Positions 18,514 to 27,743 of a DNA stretch of 64,000 nt are shown in pieces; the first letter of the stretch is position 1, and each line of letters opens with the position of its first letter. This stretch comes from Rhodococcus_G sp042879035 (GTDB lineage Bacteria; Actinomycetota; Actinomycetes; Mycobacteriales; Mycobacteriaceae). The stretch is taken from the NCBI RefSeq assembly GCF_042879035.1, contig NZ_JBIAOU010000012.1:62001-126000 (forward strand), given 5' to 3'. The notes beneath the pieces are model-generated. The model saw only the letters and a list, made by a program, of their open reading frames with translations, had not been told where the DNA came from and did not search any database. The position numbers and the translations under genes were made by a program.

Positions 18514-18939
18514 ATGACCACTGCCCGAGAAATCATGCACCGCGACGCCACCTGCATCGGCGAGCGTGACACCCTCGAATCCGCGGCGAAACGGATGCGC
18601 GAACTCGATGTCGGCGCGTTACCGATCTGTGGTGAGGACGATCGTCTGCACGGCATCATCACCGACCGCGACATCGTGCTCAAGTGCCTTGCCGAAGGCC
18701 TGGACGCGAAAACGATGACCGCCGGCGAACTGGCGCAAGGCAAGCCGTTTGTCGTCGACGCCGACGCCGACGTGGACCAGGTGCTCAGCGTGATGGAGGA
18801 GCACAGGATCCGCCGTCTCCCGGTGCTCGAAGAGCATCGGTTGGTCGGCATGATCAGCGAAGCCGATCTGGCGTCCCATCTTCCCGAGGAGGCGGTCGGG
18901 CGGTTCGTCGAGGCGATCTGCGCGAGCGGCACGCCGTAA
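18514..18939 (+). CDS. hrp1: Two-CBS-domain protein, Hrp1 (Rv2626c) homologue
   Basis: Encodes 141 residues made of two CBS domains. The sequence follows Mycobacterium tuberculosis hypoxic response protein 1 nearly end to end: TTAREIM start, LPICGEDDRLHGIITDRDIV in the first domain, VMEEHRIRRLPVLEEHRLVG in the second, and the HLPEEAVGRFVEAIC tail. The start at ATG 18514 gives the same N-terminus and five bases of spacing to GGAGG; ATG 18511 is also possible. In mycobacteria Hrp1 is strongly induced by hypoxia; its ligand is unsettled. Context here gives no partner gene. Confidence 0.9.
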   Translation: MTTAREIMHRDATCIGERDTLESAAKRMRELDVGALPICGEDDRLHGIITDRDIVLKCLAEGLDAKTMTAGELAQGKPFVVDADADVDQVLSVMEEHRIRRLPVLEEHRLVGMISEADLASHLPEEAVGRFVEAICASGTP

Positions 18940-19132
18940 CCTCACGCCGGCGACAACCGGGGCGGCCCGGGCATCGGTGCGTAGCCGTTGCCCGGGCTAC
19001 ATGCTCGGGACGAGCTTCTGCGCGGCGCCGTGAAACGCGGCCATCACCTCGTATCAACTTGTTCAATTCCTGTAGGAGATCGTGGTCTGCAGCCAACCGC
19101 AAACGTAGAGGTTCCCCGGTGGACGACCTCCG

Positions 19133-19290
19133 ATGTTCGATCTCGAGCACTACAAGCAGCGGCACGCTGTCGGGTGCGGCATCAATCTGATCAAGCAGAA
19201 CCCCACGGTGGCAACGAGATACGACGGACTCACTGTCCGCTACACCGCCACCGTTCGAATCGCCGCGATCAGCCAGTGGGTTCGCGCCGC
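19133..19290 (+). pseudogene. IS5-family transposase C-terminal remnant
   Basis: The frame starting at ATG 19133 reads MFDLEHYKQRHAVGCGINLI, then ATRYDGLTVRYTATVRIAAI. This matches the last part of IS5-family transposases (FD..YKQRN.VER..NRLKQ..GLATRYDKL). The catalytic Glu of the VER motif is lost (VGC). Only about 50 residues remain. Confidence 0.75.
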
Positions 19291-19451
19291 GCACATTCGA
19301 AACACGGCCTGGTTCCAACAGCAGCCGGCGCTCGGCGAGTCGGCGGCCTCACGCTGGCACCACCTCCTCGTCCCGGGAATGTCACATGCGATCGGTGCAC
19401 GTGACAGCGGACTACGCTCGAACGCCCATGGCTGTTGGTGCAGCGACGGTG

Positions 19452-20033
19452 CTACGTCATCATTCGTGTGGCCTGTTCGCCGACACTGCGAATGATGTCC
19501 TTCTCATGCTGAATCCTGGGCGCGAGTACGGACCGGCGATGCGCTTTGACCCCAAAGTATGCGGCGCAGCCGCCGATCCAGGTGGCAAGACCGACTGCGC
19601 CGACCGCGATTGCGAGCCCTCCGGCCGGGCCGAGGAACATCGAGAGGGCGAGGAAGACGGCACCGATCACTCCGAGTGCTGCGGATACGATCCGAGGTGC
19701 CAGGTTCTTCTGCCGCTCCATCCGACCGATCGCAGCGAGTGAGTCATCGGCCTTCTTCTGCATCTCCTGCACCATCGGGCTGTTCCCGATTCGCTGGTCT
19801 CGCTTGAACTTCAAGGTCACGCGGTCAGGTCGGATCGCGGGAAGCAGGGGCAGCGGACGAATCGCCCGAGGCGACTCCACAGACTCGGTCTTCCACCCGA
19901 ATCCCTCATAGGTGTCACGGTAAATCGACTCAACCGCGTGGGGAACGTGCTCTGTGGCGTAGTCGTAGGCGACGAAGGTATTGAGTGTCGCTGCGGGCTC
20001 AGGGGTCGAGACGGTCACGATCTCTCCATTCAT
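19452..20033 (-). CDS. Hypothetical membrane protein
   Basis: From ATG 20033 the product is 193 residues; the frame is open further upstream, but that part would overlap the divergent kinase gene and looks non-coding. The N-terminal part is soluble and acidic, with TLNTFVAYDYATEHVPHAVE. A central coiled segment (MQKKADDSLAAIGRMERQKN) leads to two hydrophobic stretches, IVSAALGVIGAVFLALSMFL and GLAIAVGAVGLATWIGG, and a basic tail. Two membrane helices are predicted, with both ends probably cytoplasmic. It is divergent from the two-component genes and may be a target of that system. Confidence 0.6.
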   Translation of the reverse strand: MNGEIVTVSTPEPAATLNTFVAYDYATEHVPHAVESIYRDTYEGFGWKTESVESPRAIRPLPLLPAIRPDRVTLKFKRDQRIGNSPMVQEMQKKADDSLAAIGRMERQKNLAPRIVSAALGVIGAVFLALSMFLGPAGGLAIAVGAVGLATWIGGCAAYFGVKAHRRSVLAPRIQHEKDIIRSVGEQATRMMT

Positions 20034-20185
20034 TTCAACGACGGCGACGACATTCGGTGTGTTCGTCGATTCGGTACACCATCGATAGTGGCGTCGCGGC
20101 GACGATCGCGAATCGTCCACACGCACTCCCCTGACTACTGCGTTTGCAGTACCCCACCGTCGTATCCGAATGGGACGATGAGCGA

Positions 20186-21367
20186 GTGAACGACACCACC
20201 ACGCCACAGAAGGGCCGGACGCTGCCACCATTGTGGAAACTCGCTCCATCAGTGATCACCTATGCGGTGTCGGCTGTCATCGCGATTGCGGCGGTCGTGG
20301 ACATCGTTTCCGCGATCCGCGAGGAAGCGTGGATCGGACTCGTAGGCGTCCTTCTCGTGGTGGCCGGCACGATCGTGGGTCGCTGGCAGCCGTACGGAGG
20401 CTTGGTGCTGGTGGCCACGGGCCCGCTCGTTACCGCTCTCGGAGATCGGGAACCGACGGCGGTTTGGTCGATGGCGTGCTTCGCCGCACTCCTGTTCACC
20501 CTGCACGGTATGCGGGCACTCGTTGCGGGCGGCACCCTCGCCGCGGCGAACTTCGCTGCTGTGGGCCTACATGCGGGGACAGTCGACGTGAGCGTCGACG
20601 CGAGCGCATCGATCGCGGCCTTCGCGGCCCTCGCCGCCGCAGCAGCGGGGAGCGCGGTGCGGGACAACTGGCGTTACCGCAGCGAAGTGGAGCAGCGCAT
20701 GCGTGTGGCGGAGACAACCCGGATTGCGTCCGTCGAGCGCGGAATCGCACAGGAACGCTTACGTATTGCCCGTGATCTGCACGACAGCGTCGGACACCAG
20801 ATCGCGGTCGTCAACATGAGACTCGGGGTTGCGGAGGTCCACTTGGAGACAGACCCTTCGGCCGTGCGCGATGATCTCCACAGTGCTCGTGATGCCGTGC
20901 AGTCCGTATTGACCGAAGTGCAGGAGATACTGCGAATTCTGCGCGTCGGCGACCGCGGTGAGCAGCTCGAGCCCACCCCCGGGCACGAACTGATTCGCGG
21001 AATGATCGATTCGTATCGCACGGCGGGTATGAATGTCGAAGCGCAGGTCGACGATTTCGAGAAGGCCGTGAGTCCGCGGGTCAGCGTGGCCGCCTACCGC
21101 ATCGTCCAGGAGTCACTGACGAACGCACAACGCCACGGGAGCGGCGCGGTGTCCGTGAAAGTCGAGCAGAGCGGCGACGGGACGGTGACGGTCGAGGTCG
21201 CCAACTTGTACACCGCTCGAACCGACGCACCAGGACGGATCGGAAACGGACTCGTCGGAATGCGGGAACGCGCAGCCTCCGTCGGAGGCCGACTCGAAAT
21301 CCACGCCGATCCGCCGCTCTTCCGAACCACAGCAGTGCTCCCCGCCCGAGGAAAGGTTGAACTGTGA
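20186..21367 (+). CDS. NarL-type sensor histidine kinase
   Basis: From GTG 20186 the product is 393 residues. The N-terminal half has four to six hydrophobic helices (for example GLVGVLLVVAGTIVG and GLVLVATGPLVTALG) and no extracytoplasmic domain, so the sensor is membrane-embedded. The HisKA_3 motif RIARDLHDSVGHQIAVV carries the phospho-acceptor His199. The C-terminal ATPase has NAQRHGSG (N box) and GNGLVGMRERAASVGG (G boxes). It overlaps the response-regulator gene by four bases, so the two form a cognate pair of the kind that responds to envelope or drug stress. The stimulus is unknown. Confidence 0.95.
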   Translation: MNDTTTPQKGRTLPPLWKLAPSVITYAVSAVIAIAAVVDIVSAIREEAWIGLVGVLLVVAGTIVGRWQPYGGLVLVATGPLVTALGDREPTAVWSMACFAALLFTLHGMRALVAGGTLAAANFAAVGLHAGTVDVSVDASASIAAFAALAAAAAGSAVRDNWRYRSEVEQRMRVAETTRIASVERGIAQERLRIARDLHDSVGHQIAVVNMRLGVAEVHLETDPSAVRDDLHSARDAVQSVLTEVQEILRILRVGDRGEQLEPTPGHELIRGMIDSYRTAGMNVEAQVDDFEKAVSPRVSVAAYRIVQESLTNAQRHGSGAVSVKVEQSGDGTVTVEVANLYTARTDAPGRIGNGLVGMRERAASVGGRLEIHADPPLFRTTAVLPARGKVEL

Positions 21368-22029
21368 TCACGGTCATGCTCGTCGACGATCAGGAGATGA
21401 TCCGGACAGGTCTGAAGGTCATCGTCGACGCACATCCCGACATGGATGTGGTCGCCGAAGCCGCCGACGGCATGAGCGCGCTGATGCAACTCCGCCGGGT
21501 CGATGTCGATGTCGTGCTCCTCGACCTGAACATGCCCGGAATCGACGGAGTCGAGACGACTCGGCGCATCCGCACTGAGCACGATGGTCCTCGACCCCGG
21601 ATACTCGTCCTGACCACTTTCGATCAGGACGAGAACGTACTCGCAGCACTCCGAGCCGGCGCGGACGGCTTCCTCGGCAAAGGCGCCGGGCCGGCCGAAC
21701 TCACCGACGGCATCCGACGCACCGCACAGGGCGGACGCGTCCTGTCCCAGAACGCCATCGAGGCCGTGGTCGGCCACGTGACGTCTCCGCCAATCGAGCC
21801 GGCGGACCCCGAGGTCGCGGAGCGATTCTCAGAGTTGACTCCCCGCGAACTCGAAATCGTCGAGCAGATCGCCGACGGCCTGAGCAACGCCGAGATCGGA
21901 CGCATCATGTTCATCTCGCCGTACACGGTGAAGACACATGCCAATCGCGCGATGGTCAAGGTCGGTGCCCGCGATCGTGCTCAACTCGTCTCGCTCGCAG
22001 TCCGAGCAGGTATCCGAGGAACACGCTGA
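21364..22029 (+). CDS. NarL/FixJ-family response regulator
   Basis: Encodes 221 residues from GTG 21364, overlapping the kinase stop. The receiver domain (1-120) shows the acidic pair in MLVDDQEMIRTG, phospho-acceptor Asp54 in LLDLNMPGIDG, Thr in LVLTTFD and the switch Lys in GFLGKGAGP. The C-terminal LuxR-type DNA-binding domain reads LTPRELEIVEQIADGLSNAE, then IGRIMFISPYTVKTHANRAM. A two-gene signal transduction operon with the upstream kinase is certain by arrangement. The next gene, a membrane protein, starts 136 bases later and may be a target. Confidence 0.95.
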   Translation: MITVMLVDDQEMIRTGLKVIVDAHPDMDVVAEAADGMSALMQLRRVDVDVVLLDLNMPGIDGVETTRRIRTEHDGPRPRILVLTTFDQDENVLAALRAGADGFLGKGAGPAELTDGIRRTAQGGRVLSQNAIEAVVGHVTSPPIEPADPEVAERFSELTPRELEIVEQIADGLSNAEIGRIMFISPYTVKTHANRAMVKVGARDRAQLVSLAVRAGIRGTR

Positions 22030-22165
22030 GCGAGAGCTACTGCGTACGCAGTACGACGGCGGATCCATCGAGACGATTCGAGAATCGCATGGCTCTGTGA
22101 GGCTGAACTTGCCGGTGAAGCCATCGGGCCCGTGACGCGGGCATCACCCGAGCAGAGGAACCCCC

Positions 22166-22951
22166 ATGCCGACGCCACTCGAGTTCGCTGCACGGGCGGC
22201 GGGTACGCCCGGCGCCCGGAGGTGGCACCGCTGCCGCAGCGCGCTGACCGACAGGAGGCGGCGGACCGCCTTTGTCACGGCGGCGGCGGTCCCTGGCCAC
22301 CTGGCGCTTGCCGCGTGGAAGGCCTCGGTGTTCGTCCTTGCTCCGTCTGCGTTCCTCCTCGCGAACGTGCTGTTCACGCTGGCACTTGCAGGCGTGAAGA
22401 CCGTCGCAGTCATCGCCCACCGACGAGGCGGCGGTGCGTCACGCAACCCCGGGGCGCATCCGAACGCTGAAGCGGGCGCGTACCGCGCCGCCGGGTGGAC
22501 GGTGCTCGGGTGCTCCGTCCTGTACGTCGTCGCCTGCGTTCCGATGCTCCTGCGTACGGAGCGGGCCGACGCTTACGAGCACTCTGTAGCGCTCGCGATT
22601 GCCACGGTAGCGTTCTTCGAACTCGGATTCTCCCTGTACGGATACGTGTCGGCTCGACGCAGCGCGGACGTCGTCCAGGAAGCCGTGAAGCTGACCAGCC
22701 TTGCCGCCGCGCTGATCCTTCTCGTCCTGACTCAGACGGCCCTGCTTTCACTGACACCGCTCGAAGAAGCCGATCCGACTCGATACAACGGTCTGTGCGG
22801 TGTGCTGCTCGGGTCGCTGGCCGCGGCCATAGGCGGCCGCATGGTCATGCGCGCTGGACAGTGCAACTCCTCCGTGAGCACGGTCGACACCGGCACCGTT
22901 GAGACACCTACGGCTGAATGTGATCCTGCTCATACAAGTAGAGTGCACTGA
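22166..22951 (+). CDS. Hypothetical multi-pass membrane protein
   Basis: Encodes 261 residues from ATG 22166. At least five hydrophobic stretches are visible, including VFVLAPSAFLLANVLFTLAL, WTVLGCSVLYVVACVPMLL and ALILLVLTQTALLSL, separated by short basic loops; the C-terminal tail is polar. The N-terminal part is Arg-rich and cytoplasmic by the positive-inside rule. No transporter or enzyme motif is seen. Its place just after the two-component operon, on the same strand, suggests regulation by that system. Confidence 0.65.
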   Translation: MPTPLEFAARAAGTPGARRWHRCRSALTDRRRRTAFVTAAAVPGHLALAAWKASVFVLAPSAFLLANVLFTLALAGVKTVAVIAHRRGGGASRNPGAHPNAEAGAYRAAGWTVLGCSVLYVVACVPMLLRTERADAYEHSVALAIATVAFFELGFSLYGYVSARRSADVVQEAVKLTSLAAALILLVLTQTALLSLTPLEEADPTRYNGLCGVLLGSLAAAIGGRMVMRAGQCNSSVSTVDTGTVETPTAECDPAHTSRVH

Positions 22952-23335
22952 GCCGAGGTCGACTTCACAACCATCACCGCCCCGAAGGAGCTGGGCACCG
23001 GAAACATCGGAGCCCGTTCCCCAACCCAGTCGCCGGCGCCACCGCACCCACTATGTCCTCGATCGAGACCGACGAGGGACACTTAGTTAACTACTTTCAG
23101 TTCTCATCAGAGCCGCCGTCCAATTGGAATCCGCTCCTCGAAGTACACACCGCACGCTCCCCGGCGCCCCTCCACGAGCAGCAGACTTCCTGGAACGACC
23201 AGGTGGGTATGCGCAATTTTGCCCACGAGGCGGAGACTTCACTTCATCGGCTTCACGGCATGAGTGACGTACACCGCCTCGCCTGCTAGGGTCCAGATCG
23301 TTAGATACGTGGTCGCCGCATCCCAGGAGCGAAGC
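22952..23335. other. Intergenic region upstream of the thiolase
   Basis: No gene is supported. The palindrome TAGTTAACTA lies near 23084-23093 in an AT-rich tract. The stretch CCTGCTAGGGTCCAGATC, about 50 bases before the thiolase start, has a possible -10 (TAGGGT). One or both may regulate the thiolase. Confidence 0.4.
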
Positions 23336-24487
23336 ATGCGAATCAGAGAAGCCGTCATCGTCGAGGCGGTGCGTACCCCGATCGGTAAGCGGAACGGCTC
23401 GCTGAGTTCCGTCCACCCCGTCGACCTGTCGGCATTGGTCCTGAACGAACTGGTCACGCGGACCGGCGTCGACCCCGGATCGATCGACGACGTCATGTGG
23501 GGATGCGTCACGCAGCTCGGCGACCAGTCCAGCAACGTCGCACGGTTCGCAACCCTGGCCGCCGGATGGCCGGAAAGTGTCCCCGCCGTCACCATCAACC
23601 GGGCCTGCGGGTCGGGGCAGCAGGCCATCGAGTCCGCCGCGCACGCCGTCATGTCCGGCGCCTACGACATCGCGATCGCGGGCGGCGTCGAGATGATGTC
23701 CCGGGTTCCGCTGGGCGCGACCCGCGCCAGCGGGTTCCCCTACGGTCAGACCGTCCTCGACCGGTACGAGACCGATCATCTCGACCAGGGCACGGGCGCA
23801 GAACTGATAGCCGAGAAGTGGGGCCTGTCGCGGCACGCCCTCGACGAGTTCGCCTCCCGGTCTCATCAGCTCGCAGCCGATGCGATCGATCGCGGGGCCT
23901 TCGACTCGCAGCTGGTTCCGGTGGCCATCGGCGAGGCGAAACTCGACGTCGACGAGGGCCTGCGCAGGGGCACCTCCCCGGAGAGCCTGGCCAAGCTGAA
24001 GCCGTCGTTCCGTGAGGACGGTGTGATCCACGCGGGCAACGCCTCGCAGATCTCCGACGGCGCCTCCGCCGTGATGATCACGACGCCGGAGAAGGCGGCA
24101 GAGCTGGGCCTGACACCCATCGTCCGCCTGTACGCGGGTTCGGTGGTCGGTGCCGATCCGATCCTGATGCTCACCGCCCCGATTCCGGCGACCCAGAAGG
24201 TCCTCGCACGAGCCGGTCTCACCATCGACGACATCGGTGCCATCGAGATCAACGAGGCGTTCGCGCCCGTTCCGCTGGCGTGGCAGATCGAGCTCGGGGC
24301 CGATCCCGAACGCGTCAACCCGCTGGGCGGCGCCATCGCGGTGGGACACCCGCTCGGCGCATCCGGCGCGATCCTGACGACCCGACTCGTTCACCACATG
24401 CGCGAGCAGGGAATCAAGTACGGGCTGCAGACCATTTGCGAGGGTGGCGGAACTGCCAATGCCACGATTTACGAACTCGTCGAGTGA
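23336..24487 (+). CDS. Acetyl-CoA acyltransferase (thiolase II type)
   Basis: Encodes 383 residues from ATG 23336, with an AGGAGCG ribosome site. The nucleophile Cys91 lies in INRACGSGQQ; the NEAFAP motif, His338 in GHPLGASGA and the second catalytic Cys368 in TICEGGG are all present. This is a degradative-type thiolase that cleaves 3-oxoacyl-CoA with CoA to release acetyl- or propionyl-CoA, the last step of a beta-oxidation turn. It opens the catabolic island and is followed by convergent AMACR-like and divergent acyl-CoA dehydrogenase genes. A biosynthetic direction cannot be excluded by sequence, but the neighbours favour degradation. Confidence 0.95.
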   Translation: MRIREAVIVEAVRTPIGKRNGSLSSVHPVDLSALVLNELVTRTGVDPGSIDDVMWGCVTQLGDQSSNVARFATLAAGWPESVPAVTINRACGSGQQAIESAAHAVMSGAYDIAIAGGVEMMSRVPLGATRASGFPYGQTVLDRYETDHLDQGTGAELIAEKWGLSRHALDEFASRSHQLAADAIDRGAFDSQLVPVAIGEAKLDVDEGLRRGTSPESLAKLKPSFREDGVIHAGNASQISDGASAVMITTPEKAAELGLTPIVRLYAGSVVGADPILMLTAPIPATQKVLARAGLTIDDIGAIEINEAFAPVPLAWQIELGADPERVNPLGGAIAVGHPLGASGAILTTRLVHHMREQGIKYGLQTICEGGGTANATIYELVE

Positions 24488-24511
24488 TCTCGTCGGACCA
24501 GCGCTCGTGAT

Positions 24512-24549
24512 CCGCCCTGCCGTGCCCGGTTCACGGACCGGCAGGGCGG
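24512..24549. terminator. Bidirectional hairpin terminator
   Basis: Arms CCGCCCTGCCG (24512-24522) and CGGCAGGGCGG (24539-24549) pair perfectly around a 16-base loop between the convergent thiolase and CoA-transferase genes. Confidence 0.7.
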
Positions 24550-24563
24550 GATCTCGTGCAGCT

Positions 24564-25652
24564 TTAACGCCCGGCGGCGTCCGGTGTGACCGGAACCCGG
24601 GAATCCGAGGTCCACGAGCGGAGCAGGTCCTGCGCGGACGGTCCGCTCTCGCGGTATCCGAGCGGGACGCGCGGCGTCCATCCGCCTCGGCCGTCCTCCA
24701 CGAGGATCTCCCGGTCGCGAACCTGTGGGTGGCTCGCGGCCTCGTCCAAGCCGAGGACGGGAGTCAGGCACGCATCGGTGGGCTCGGCCAGCTCGGCCCA
24801 CTCGTCGCGGGTCCGCAGCAGCACCGCAGCAGCGATACGCTCTCGCAGCGCCGGCCACGAGGACGGGTCGTGCCTGCCGTTCGCCAGTTCCGGCTCGAGC
24901 CCGAGAACCTCGAGCAGGACGGCGAAGAACGGATCCTCGAGCGCGCCGATGGCAACGAATTTCCCGTCGGCACAGGGGTACACGTCGTAGTAGGGAGCAC
25001 CGGTGTCGAGCCTGTTCGTTCCGGGTTCGTCGGACCACCGTCCGGTGGAGCGGTACTCGTGAAGCATCGACGTCAGGTACGTCGTGCCATCGAGGATTCC
25101 GATGTCGAGCACGCTCCCCAGCCCGGTGCGGTCACGTTCGTACACCGCCGCGAGCACGGCAGTGACCAGATACATGGCGCCGCCACCGAAATCGCCGAGG
25201 AGGTTGGCGGGCGGCATCGGGGTACCGCCGCGCCGCGTCGCGGAGTGCAGCGCACCCGACAACGCGATGTAGTTGATGTCGTGGCCGGCGGTCGACGCCA
25301 ACGGCCCGGACTGTCCCCAACCGGTCATCCGGGCGTACACCAGGCGTTCGTTGACGGCCGACATCTCGGCGGGTCCCAACCCGAGACGCTCCATCACTCC
25401 GGGACGGAACCCCTCGACCAGAACGTCGGCGGACGCGATCGCCTCACGCACCTGACGAATCGAATCCTCGTTTTTGAGATCGACCTCCAGCGTGGACCGA
25501 TTGCGCACCAGCGCGGGCAGTTCCGATCCCGGCCGACGCAGCGTCAGAACCTCCGCACCGAGGTCCGCAAGCATCATGCAACCGAAGGGCGCGGGACCCA
25601 GGCCGAGGAACTCGACGACCCGCAAACCCGCAAGTGGTGCAGGATATTTCAT
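24564..25652 (-). CDS. Alpha-methylacyl-CoA racemase-like protein (class III CoA-transferase fold)
   Basis: From ATG 25652 the product is 362 residues, the length of alpha-methylacyl-CoA racemases. The start follows an AAGGGAT ribosome site; upstream codons look non-coding. Two catalytic residues of mycobacterial Mcr have clear counterparts: His124 in GHDINYIALSGAL and Asp154 in LLGDFGGGAM. The APYYDVYPCADGKFVAIGAL strand is also racemase-like. Such enzymes interconvert 2R- and 2S-methylacyl-CoA so that only the S form enters beta-oxidation of branched chains from isoprenoids or sterol side chains. It is divergent from the acyl-CoA dehydrogenase operon, with 112 bases between them. Confidence 0.88.
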   Translation of the reverse strand: MKYPAPLAGLRVVEFLGLGPAPFGCMMLADLGAEVLTLRRPGSELPALVRNRSTLEVDLKNEDSIRQVREAIASADVLVEGFRPGVMERLGLGPAEMSAVNERLVYARMTGWGQSGPLASTAGHDINYIALSGALHSATRRGGTPMPPANLLGDFGGGAMYLVTAVLAAVYERDRTGLGSVLDIGILDGTTYLTSMLHEYRSTGRWSDEPGTNRLDTGAPYYDVYPCADGKFVAIGALEDPFFAVLLEVLGLEPELANGRHDPSSWPALRERIAAAVLLRTRDEWAELAEPTDACLTPVLGLDEAASHPQVRDREILVEDGRGGWTPRVPLGYRESGPSAQDLLRSWTSDSRVPVTPDAAGR

Positions 25653-25764
25653 AGTTTCATCCCTTGGAATCAATTTTCCTGTCGGTAGATTGAACCGCAG
25701 GTTTACCCAAGTAGACAAGCGGGCCAGCGATGAGCCCGGAGCACACTGATGTAGGAGAATCCAA
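25653..25764. promoter_or_regulatory. Divergent promoter region, racemase and acyl-CoA dehydrogenase operons
   Basis: The 112 bases between the two starts hold the AT-rich stretch AATCAATTTTCC and a TAGGAGAAT ribosome site for the plus-strand gene. The sequence ACCGCAGGTTTACCC at about 25696-25710 weakly resembles the ACCG-N6 element found at other promoters of the island. Confidence 0.4.
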
Positions 25765-26928
25765 GTGCCTCAATCATTTTACGACGAGGATCACGAGCGC
25801 TACCGCGAAGTGGTCCGGGAGTTCGTCAAGCGTGAAGTCACCCCGAACCTGGACCGCTGGGAAGAGGACCGCGCCACCGGCCGAGAGGTCTGGAAGTCCG
25901 CCGGTGCGCACGGCGTCCTGGGCATCCGGATCGCCGAGGAGCTCGGCGGCGGCGGAATGAAGGACTACCGGTTCCGGTGTGTCGTCCAGGAGGAGCTCGC
26001 CGCGGTCGGCGCAGCATCCCTGGCTTCCGGCTTCTCGATCAACGAGGACATCGTCGCCTCGTACCTGACGACATTCGGTACGGCGGAGCAGCAGCGCGAG
26101 TGGCTGCCCGGCATGGCCGAGGGAACGATCGTCGCGTCCATCGCCATGTCCGAGCCGGCGGCGGGCAGCGACCTGCGCGGCATGAAGACCACCGCGGTGC
26201 GCGACGGGGACGAGTGGGTCATCAACGGCGCCAAGACCTTCATCACGAGCGGGTTCTCCTCGGACGTCGTGCTCGCCGCCGCGCGCACCGGCGAGCGCGA
26301 GGGACGTCCCCGCCTTTCCCTGATCCTCGTCCCGACCTCCACCGACGGCTTCTCCCGCGGACGCAAACTCCGCAAGCTCGGTCTGCATTCGCAGGACACC
26401 GCCGAGATCGCCTTCAACAACGTCCGTGTTCCGGTGTCCAACCTGGTGGGCGAGGAAGGGCGCGGATTCCACCACCTCACCGCGCAGCTTCCACTCGAAC
26501 GGCTCTCGATCGCATGGCGTGCACTGTGCGCCGCCGAGGCTGCCCTGGAGTGGACCATCCGGTACACGAGCGAGCGGAAGGCGTTCGGCGAACGCATCAT
26601 CGACTTCCAGAACACCCGGTTCCGACTGGCCGAGATGTCGACCGAGATCGATGTCACCCGGACGTTCCTGGAGCAGTCGATTCTCGCCTACAACGACGGC
26701 ACGTTCGACGTCACGCAGGGCGCGAAGGCCAAGTGGTGGGCCACCGAGCTGCAGAACCGGATCGTCAACGGATGCCTGCAGTTGCACGGCGGATACGGGT
26801 ACATGGACGAGTACCCGATCTCGCGGGCCTACGCGGACGCGCGCGTGCAGACGATCGTCGGCGGAACGACCGAGATCATGAAGGAGATCATCGGCCGCGA
26901 GATCGCCGGACGATACCCCTCCCAGTAG
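25765..26928 (+). CDS. Acyl-CoA dehydrogenase
   Basis: Encodes 387 residues from GTG 25765 after a TAGGAGAAT ribosome site. The FAD- and substrate-binding signatures are present: AMSEPAAGSDLRGMKTTA, then WVINGAKTFITSG, and later the RKAFGERIIDFQNTRFRLAE helix, QLHGGYGYMDEYPI and GGTTEIMKEII. In this family the last segment carries the catalytic base Glu. The enzyme oxidises acyl-CoA to 2-enoyl-CoA and passes electrons to ETF. It leads an operon with the SDR (47 bases apart) and crotonase genes that would complete a beta-oxidation cycle with the upstream thiolase. Chain preference is unknown. Confidence 0.95.
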   Translation: MPQSFYDEDHERYREVVREFVKREVTPNLDRWEEDRATGREVWKSAGAHGVLGIRIAEELGGGGMKDYRFRCVVQEELAAVGAASLASGFSINEDIVASYLTTFGTAEQQREWLPGMAEGTIVASIAMSEPAAGSDLRGMKTTAVRDGDEWVINGAKTFITSGFSSDVVLAAARTGEREGRPRLSLILVPTSTDGFSRGRKLRKLGLHSQDTAEIAFNNVRVPVSNLVGEEGRGFHHLTAQLPLERLSIAWRALCAAEAALEWTIRYTSERKAFGERIIDFQNTRFRLAEMSTEIDVTRTFLEQSILAYNDGTFDVTQGAKAKWWATELQNRIVNGCLQLHGGYGYMDEYPISRAYADARVQTIVGGTTEIMKEIIGREIAGRYPSQ

Positions 26929-26975
26929 CCGACCACACCCCTGCAGATTTCGTTCACTCCACAGAAAGCCAGAGC

Positions 26976-27743
26976 ATGCAACTCAAGGACAACACATTCC
27001 TGGTGACCGGCGGTGCGTCCGGCCTCGGCGAGGCGACCTCCGCTGCGCTCGTCGCCGCGGGCGCTCGGGTCGTCGTCGCCGATCTCGCCTCCTCCGACGG
27101 CGAAGCGACCGCCGAACGCCTGGGCGACGCCGCGATTTTCGCTCCTATCGACATCACCGACGAGAACTCGTTCGCCCCCGCCCTGGACGCGGCGGAGAAG
27201 CTGGGCCCCCTGCGGGGCGTCGTGCACTGCGCCGGCCGCGGCGGAGACCGGCTCCGCATCCTGGACAAGGAAGGCAATCCGAACGACCTGGAGAGCTTCC
27301 GGAACATCCTGGAGATCAACCTCATCGGTACGTACAACGTGCTTCGCGCCGCCGCAGCGCGAATCGCCCGCAACGAACCGATCGACGGCGAACGCGGCAG
27401 CATCGTTCTCACCGCCTCTGTGGCGGCTTTCGACGGCCAGATCGGCCAGACCGCCTACACCGCGTCGAAGGCGGCCGTGCACGGCATCACCCTCGTCGCG
27501 GCGCGTGACCTCGCCAGTGTCGGCATCCGTGTCAACACGATCGCTCCGGGCACGTTCGACACGCCCATGCTCGCGCGTCTGCGCTCCGACATCCGCGACG
27601 GCCTCGCCGCCGGAGTGCCCTTCCCGAAGCGACTCGGCCGTCCGGAAGACTACGCCGGAATTGCACTGGCCCTGCTGGAGAACGGCTACGCGAACGGTGA
27701 GACGATCCGTCTCGACGGTGCGATCCGGATGCCTCCGCGATGA
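26976..27743 (+). CDS. SDR-family 3-hydroxyacyl-CoA dehydrogenase (type II-like)
   Basis: Encodes 255 residues from ATG 26976. The NAD-binding motif TGGASGLG is at about 10-17, the catalytic Ser in VLTASVAAFDG, and the YTASK pair supplies Tyr and Lys. The C-terminal GTFDTPMLARLRSDI loop resembles type II 3-hydroxyacyl-CoA dehydrogenase (HSD17B10-like). It would oxidise 3-hydroxyacyl-CoA, or a branched or steroid-like hydroxyacyl-CoA, to the 3-oxo form. It overlaps the crotonase start by four bases, so both are co-translated with the acyl-CoA dehydrogenase operon. Confidence 0.9.
   Translation: MQLKDNTFLVTGGASGLGEATSAALVAAGARVVVADLASSDGEATAERLGDAAIFAPIDITDENSFAPALDAAEKLGPLRGVVHCAGRGGDRLRILDKEGNPNDLESFRNILEINLIGTYNVLRAAAARIARNEPIDGERGSIVLTASVAAFDGQIGQTAYTASKAAVHGITLVAARDLASVGIRVNTIAPGTFDTPMLARLRSDIRDGLAAGVPFPKRLGRPEDYAGIALALLENGYANGETIRLDGAIRMPPR

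Noticed and set aside
23084..23093. TAGTTAACTA palindrome as a KstR-type steroid regulator site
   Set aside because: It does not fit the KstR or KstR2 consensus as I know them well enough to claim it; kept only as a note in the intergenic entry.
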